6,077 bases of DNA. Source: an uncultured Treponema sp. GTDB lineage: Bacteria; Spirochaetota; Spirochaetia; Treponematales; Treponemataceae. Every line of letters begins with the position of its first letter. The stretch's first letter is position 1. Where the stretch lies: positions 1 to 6,077 of the forward strand of contig CAMAFU010000119.1 of NCBI GenBank assembly GCA_945833725.1, given 5' to 3'. A program made the position numbers and the translations under genes. The notes beneath the pieces were generated by a model, which was given only the letters and a program-made list of their open reading frames with translations, was not told the DNA's origin and did not search any database. Below are positions 5,497 through 6,077 of this stretch, in pieces.

Positions 5497-5870
5497 TCTG
5501 CTTTTGCAATATGATTTAAAATCCAATTCACAATAAACCCATAAAATTTTTCACCAGATAAAACATCGCTGTCCAAAAGTTTTCCAGATTGAAATTCAAC
5601 TTCTTTTATAAAACTATCATGAGCAGTTTTATGAATTGAGACACCAGTATAACCATAAGATTCCATAAATTTTTCTTCATTTGAAAAATGGTAAACCGTA
5701 TAATCTTTTATTTCTTTTAGAATAGACGGTAATAATATTTTATACTTATCTGTCGAACCTGTTAAAATATCATATAACTTGTTTGCAATCGCAATTAATT
5801 TCTTATGCTGACTGTCAATTTCATCTATGCCTAAAAGATATGCATCATCCCAACTTATTTTACTAATCAT
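5460..5870 (-). CDS. Bacteriohemerythrin (single-domain diiron oxygen-binding protein)
   Basis: The product is 136 residues, the normal size of single-domain bacteriohemerythrins, four-helix bundles that bind O2 reversibly at a non-haem diiron centre. All seven expected iron ligands are present: H22, H61 and E65 (HxxxE), H80 and H84 (HxxxH), H120 and D125 (HxxxxD). The family opening ISWDDAYLLGIDEIDSQHKKL and tail W116...H120...D125 also match. No membrane or signalling domain is fused to it, so it is cytoplasmic. A longer frame reaches 5906, but the Met at 5870 has AGAGG (5876-5880) five bases upstream and matches the family start; the extra residues do not. In anaerobic or microaerophilic bacteria these proteins are thought to buffer, deliver or sense oxygen; which applies here is not shown. 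It lies downstream of, and on the same strand as, the rRNA genes, but a terminator separates them. Confidence 0.95.
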   Translation of the reverse strand: MISKISWDDAYLLGIDEIDSQHKKLIAIANKLYDILTGSTDKYKILLPSILKEIKDYTVYHFSNEEKFMESYGYTGVSIHKTAHDSFIKEVEFQSGKLLDSDVLSGEKFYGFIVNWILNHIAKADRVWAKFVEARL

Positions 5871-5875
5871 AAAAA

Positions 5876-5880
5876 CCTCT
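5876..5880 (-). promoter_or_regulatory. Ribosome binding site fixing the bacteriohemerythrin start
   Basis: AGAGG on the minus strand lies five bases before the ATG at 5870. It favours this start over the longer frame opening at 5906, which would add twelve residues absent from typical family members. Confidence 0.75.
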
Positions 5881-5889
5881 TTTTCTATT

Positions 5890-5918
5890 ATTCTACAAAA
5901 AAGCAAAGTTTAATTAAA
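5890..5918 (-). promoter_or_regulatory. Possible promoter for the bacteriohemerythrin gene
   Basis: On the minus strand, TTTAAT (5913-5918), a 17-base spacer, then TAGAAT (5890-5895, five of six to consensus). The -35 match is poor (three of six), so this is tentative. It would explain expression independent of the rRNA operon. Confidence 0.35.
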
Positions 5919-5950
5919 TCATCTTTTAAAAAAAATCAAACTTTCCGGGT

Positions 5951-5979
5951 AAAAAAAATCCCCGCCACAAAGGAGGGGA
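5951..5979 (-). terminator. Rho-independent terminator of the rRNA operon
   Basis: On the minus strand TCCCCTCC (5979-5972) pairs with GGCGGGGA (5966-5959), with one mismatch and a five-base loop. A run of eight T (A5951-5958 on +) follows. It lies shortly after the 5S rRNA 3' end. A further T9 run (A5985-5993 on +) immediately follows the 5S sequence. Confidence 0.85.
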
Positions 5980-5995
5980 GTAAGAAAAAAAAAGA

Positions 5996-6077
5996 GCCGG
6001 CAGCTACCTACTTTCCCGCGTAAGCAGTATCATCGGCGTAAGAGGGCTTGACTTCCGTGTTCGGAATGGGAACGGGT
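5996..6077 (-). rRNA. rrf: 5S rRNA, 3' portion (5' end beyond the window)
   Basis: Read on the minus strand, the segment contains the conserved 5S core CCCATTCCGAACACGGAAGT, followed by AAGC, GATGATACTGC and GGGAAAGTAGGTAGCTGCCGG. About 82 bases are visible, and the 5' part continues outside the right edge. The 3' end near 5996 is placed where the helix I strand ends and the T-run begins; it may be off by a few bases. The 16S and 23S genes would be expected further right if the operon is in the usual order. Confidence 0.95.

Noticed and set aside
5871..5906. Longer bacteriohemerythrin beginning at 5906
   Set aside because: The ATG at 5870 has a well-spaced AGAGG and matches the usual family start, whereas the extra twelve residues do not resemble family members.

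Overview
The window looks like a piece of an AT-rich chromosome from a host-associated spirochaete, most likely Treponema or a close relative. That placement is an inference from three things: the overall gene style (an FtsK with a very long acidic linker, a short ribosome-hibernation protein, a bacteriohemerythrin), the strongly AT-biased coding sequence, and the GC-richer structured intergenic islands. No species can be named from the sequence alone.

Layout, left to right. Positions 1-94 hold the 3' part of a dispersed repeat followed by a rho-independent terminator for a gene to the left of the window. Positions 95-436 carry no gene. They hold a chain of strong hairpins (114-142, 204-216, 216-255, 289-326) that I read as a structured intergenic repeat or possible non-coding RNA. 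ftsK (437-3613, +) fills the centre. It converges on a GNAT acetyltransferase gene (3664-4521, -). Positions 4522-4859 are a divergent intergenic region with a second GC-rich hairpin island (4577-4715), a run of nine C (4730-4738), and a good sigma70-type promoter reading into a short ribosome hibernation factor gene (4860-5144, +). That gene ends in a second copy of the 54-bp repeat seen at the left edge, again joined directly to a terminator hairpin. A tRNA-Arg(CCT) gene with its own promoter follows (5382-5455, +). It faces a bacteriohemerythrin gene (5460-5870, -), whose terminator hairpin lies inside its own last codons. At the right edge, on the minus strand, are the rRNA-operon terminator and the 3' part of 5S rRNA.

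The genes are housekeeping or general-purpose: chromosome segregation (FtsK), ribosome hibernation (HPF), arginine AGG decoding (tRNA), ribosome structure (5S), oxygen/diiron chemistry (bacteriohemerythrin) and an acetyltransferase of unknown substrate. Apart from the ribosome theme of hpf, tRNA and 5S, nothing suggests they form one pathway. I see no convincing new multi-gene system. The most interesting material is intergenic: the repeat-plus-terminator modules, the two hairpin islands, and the C9 tract upstream of the hpf promoter.
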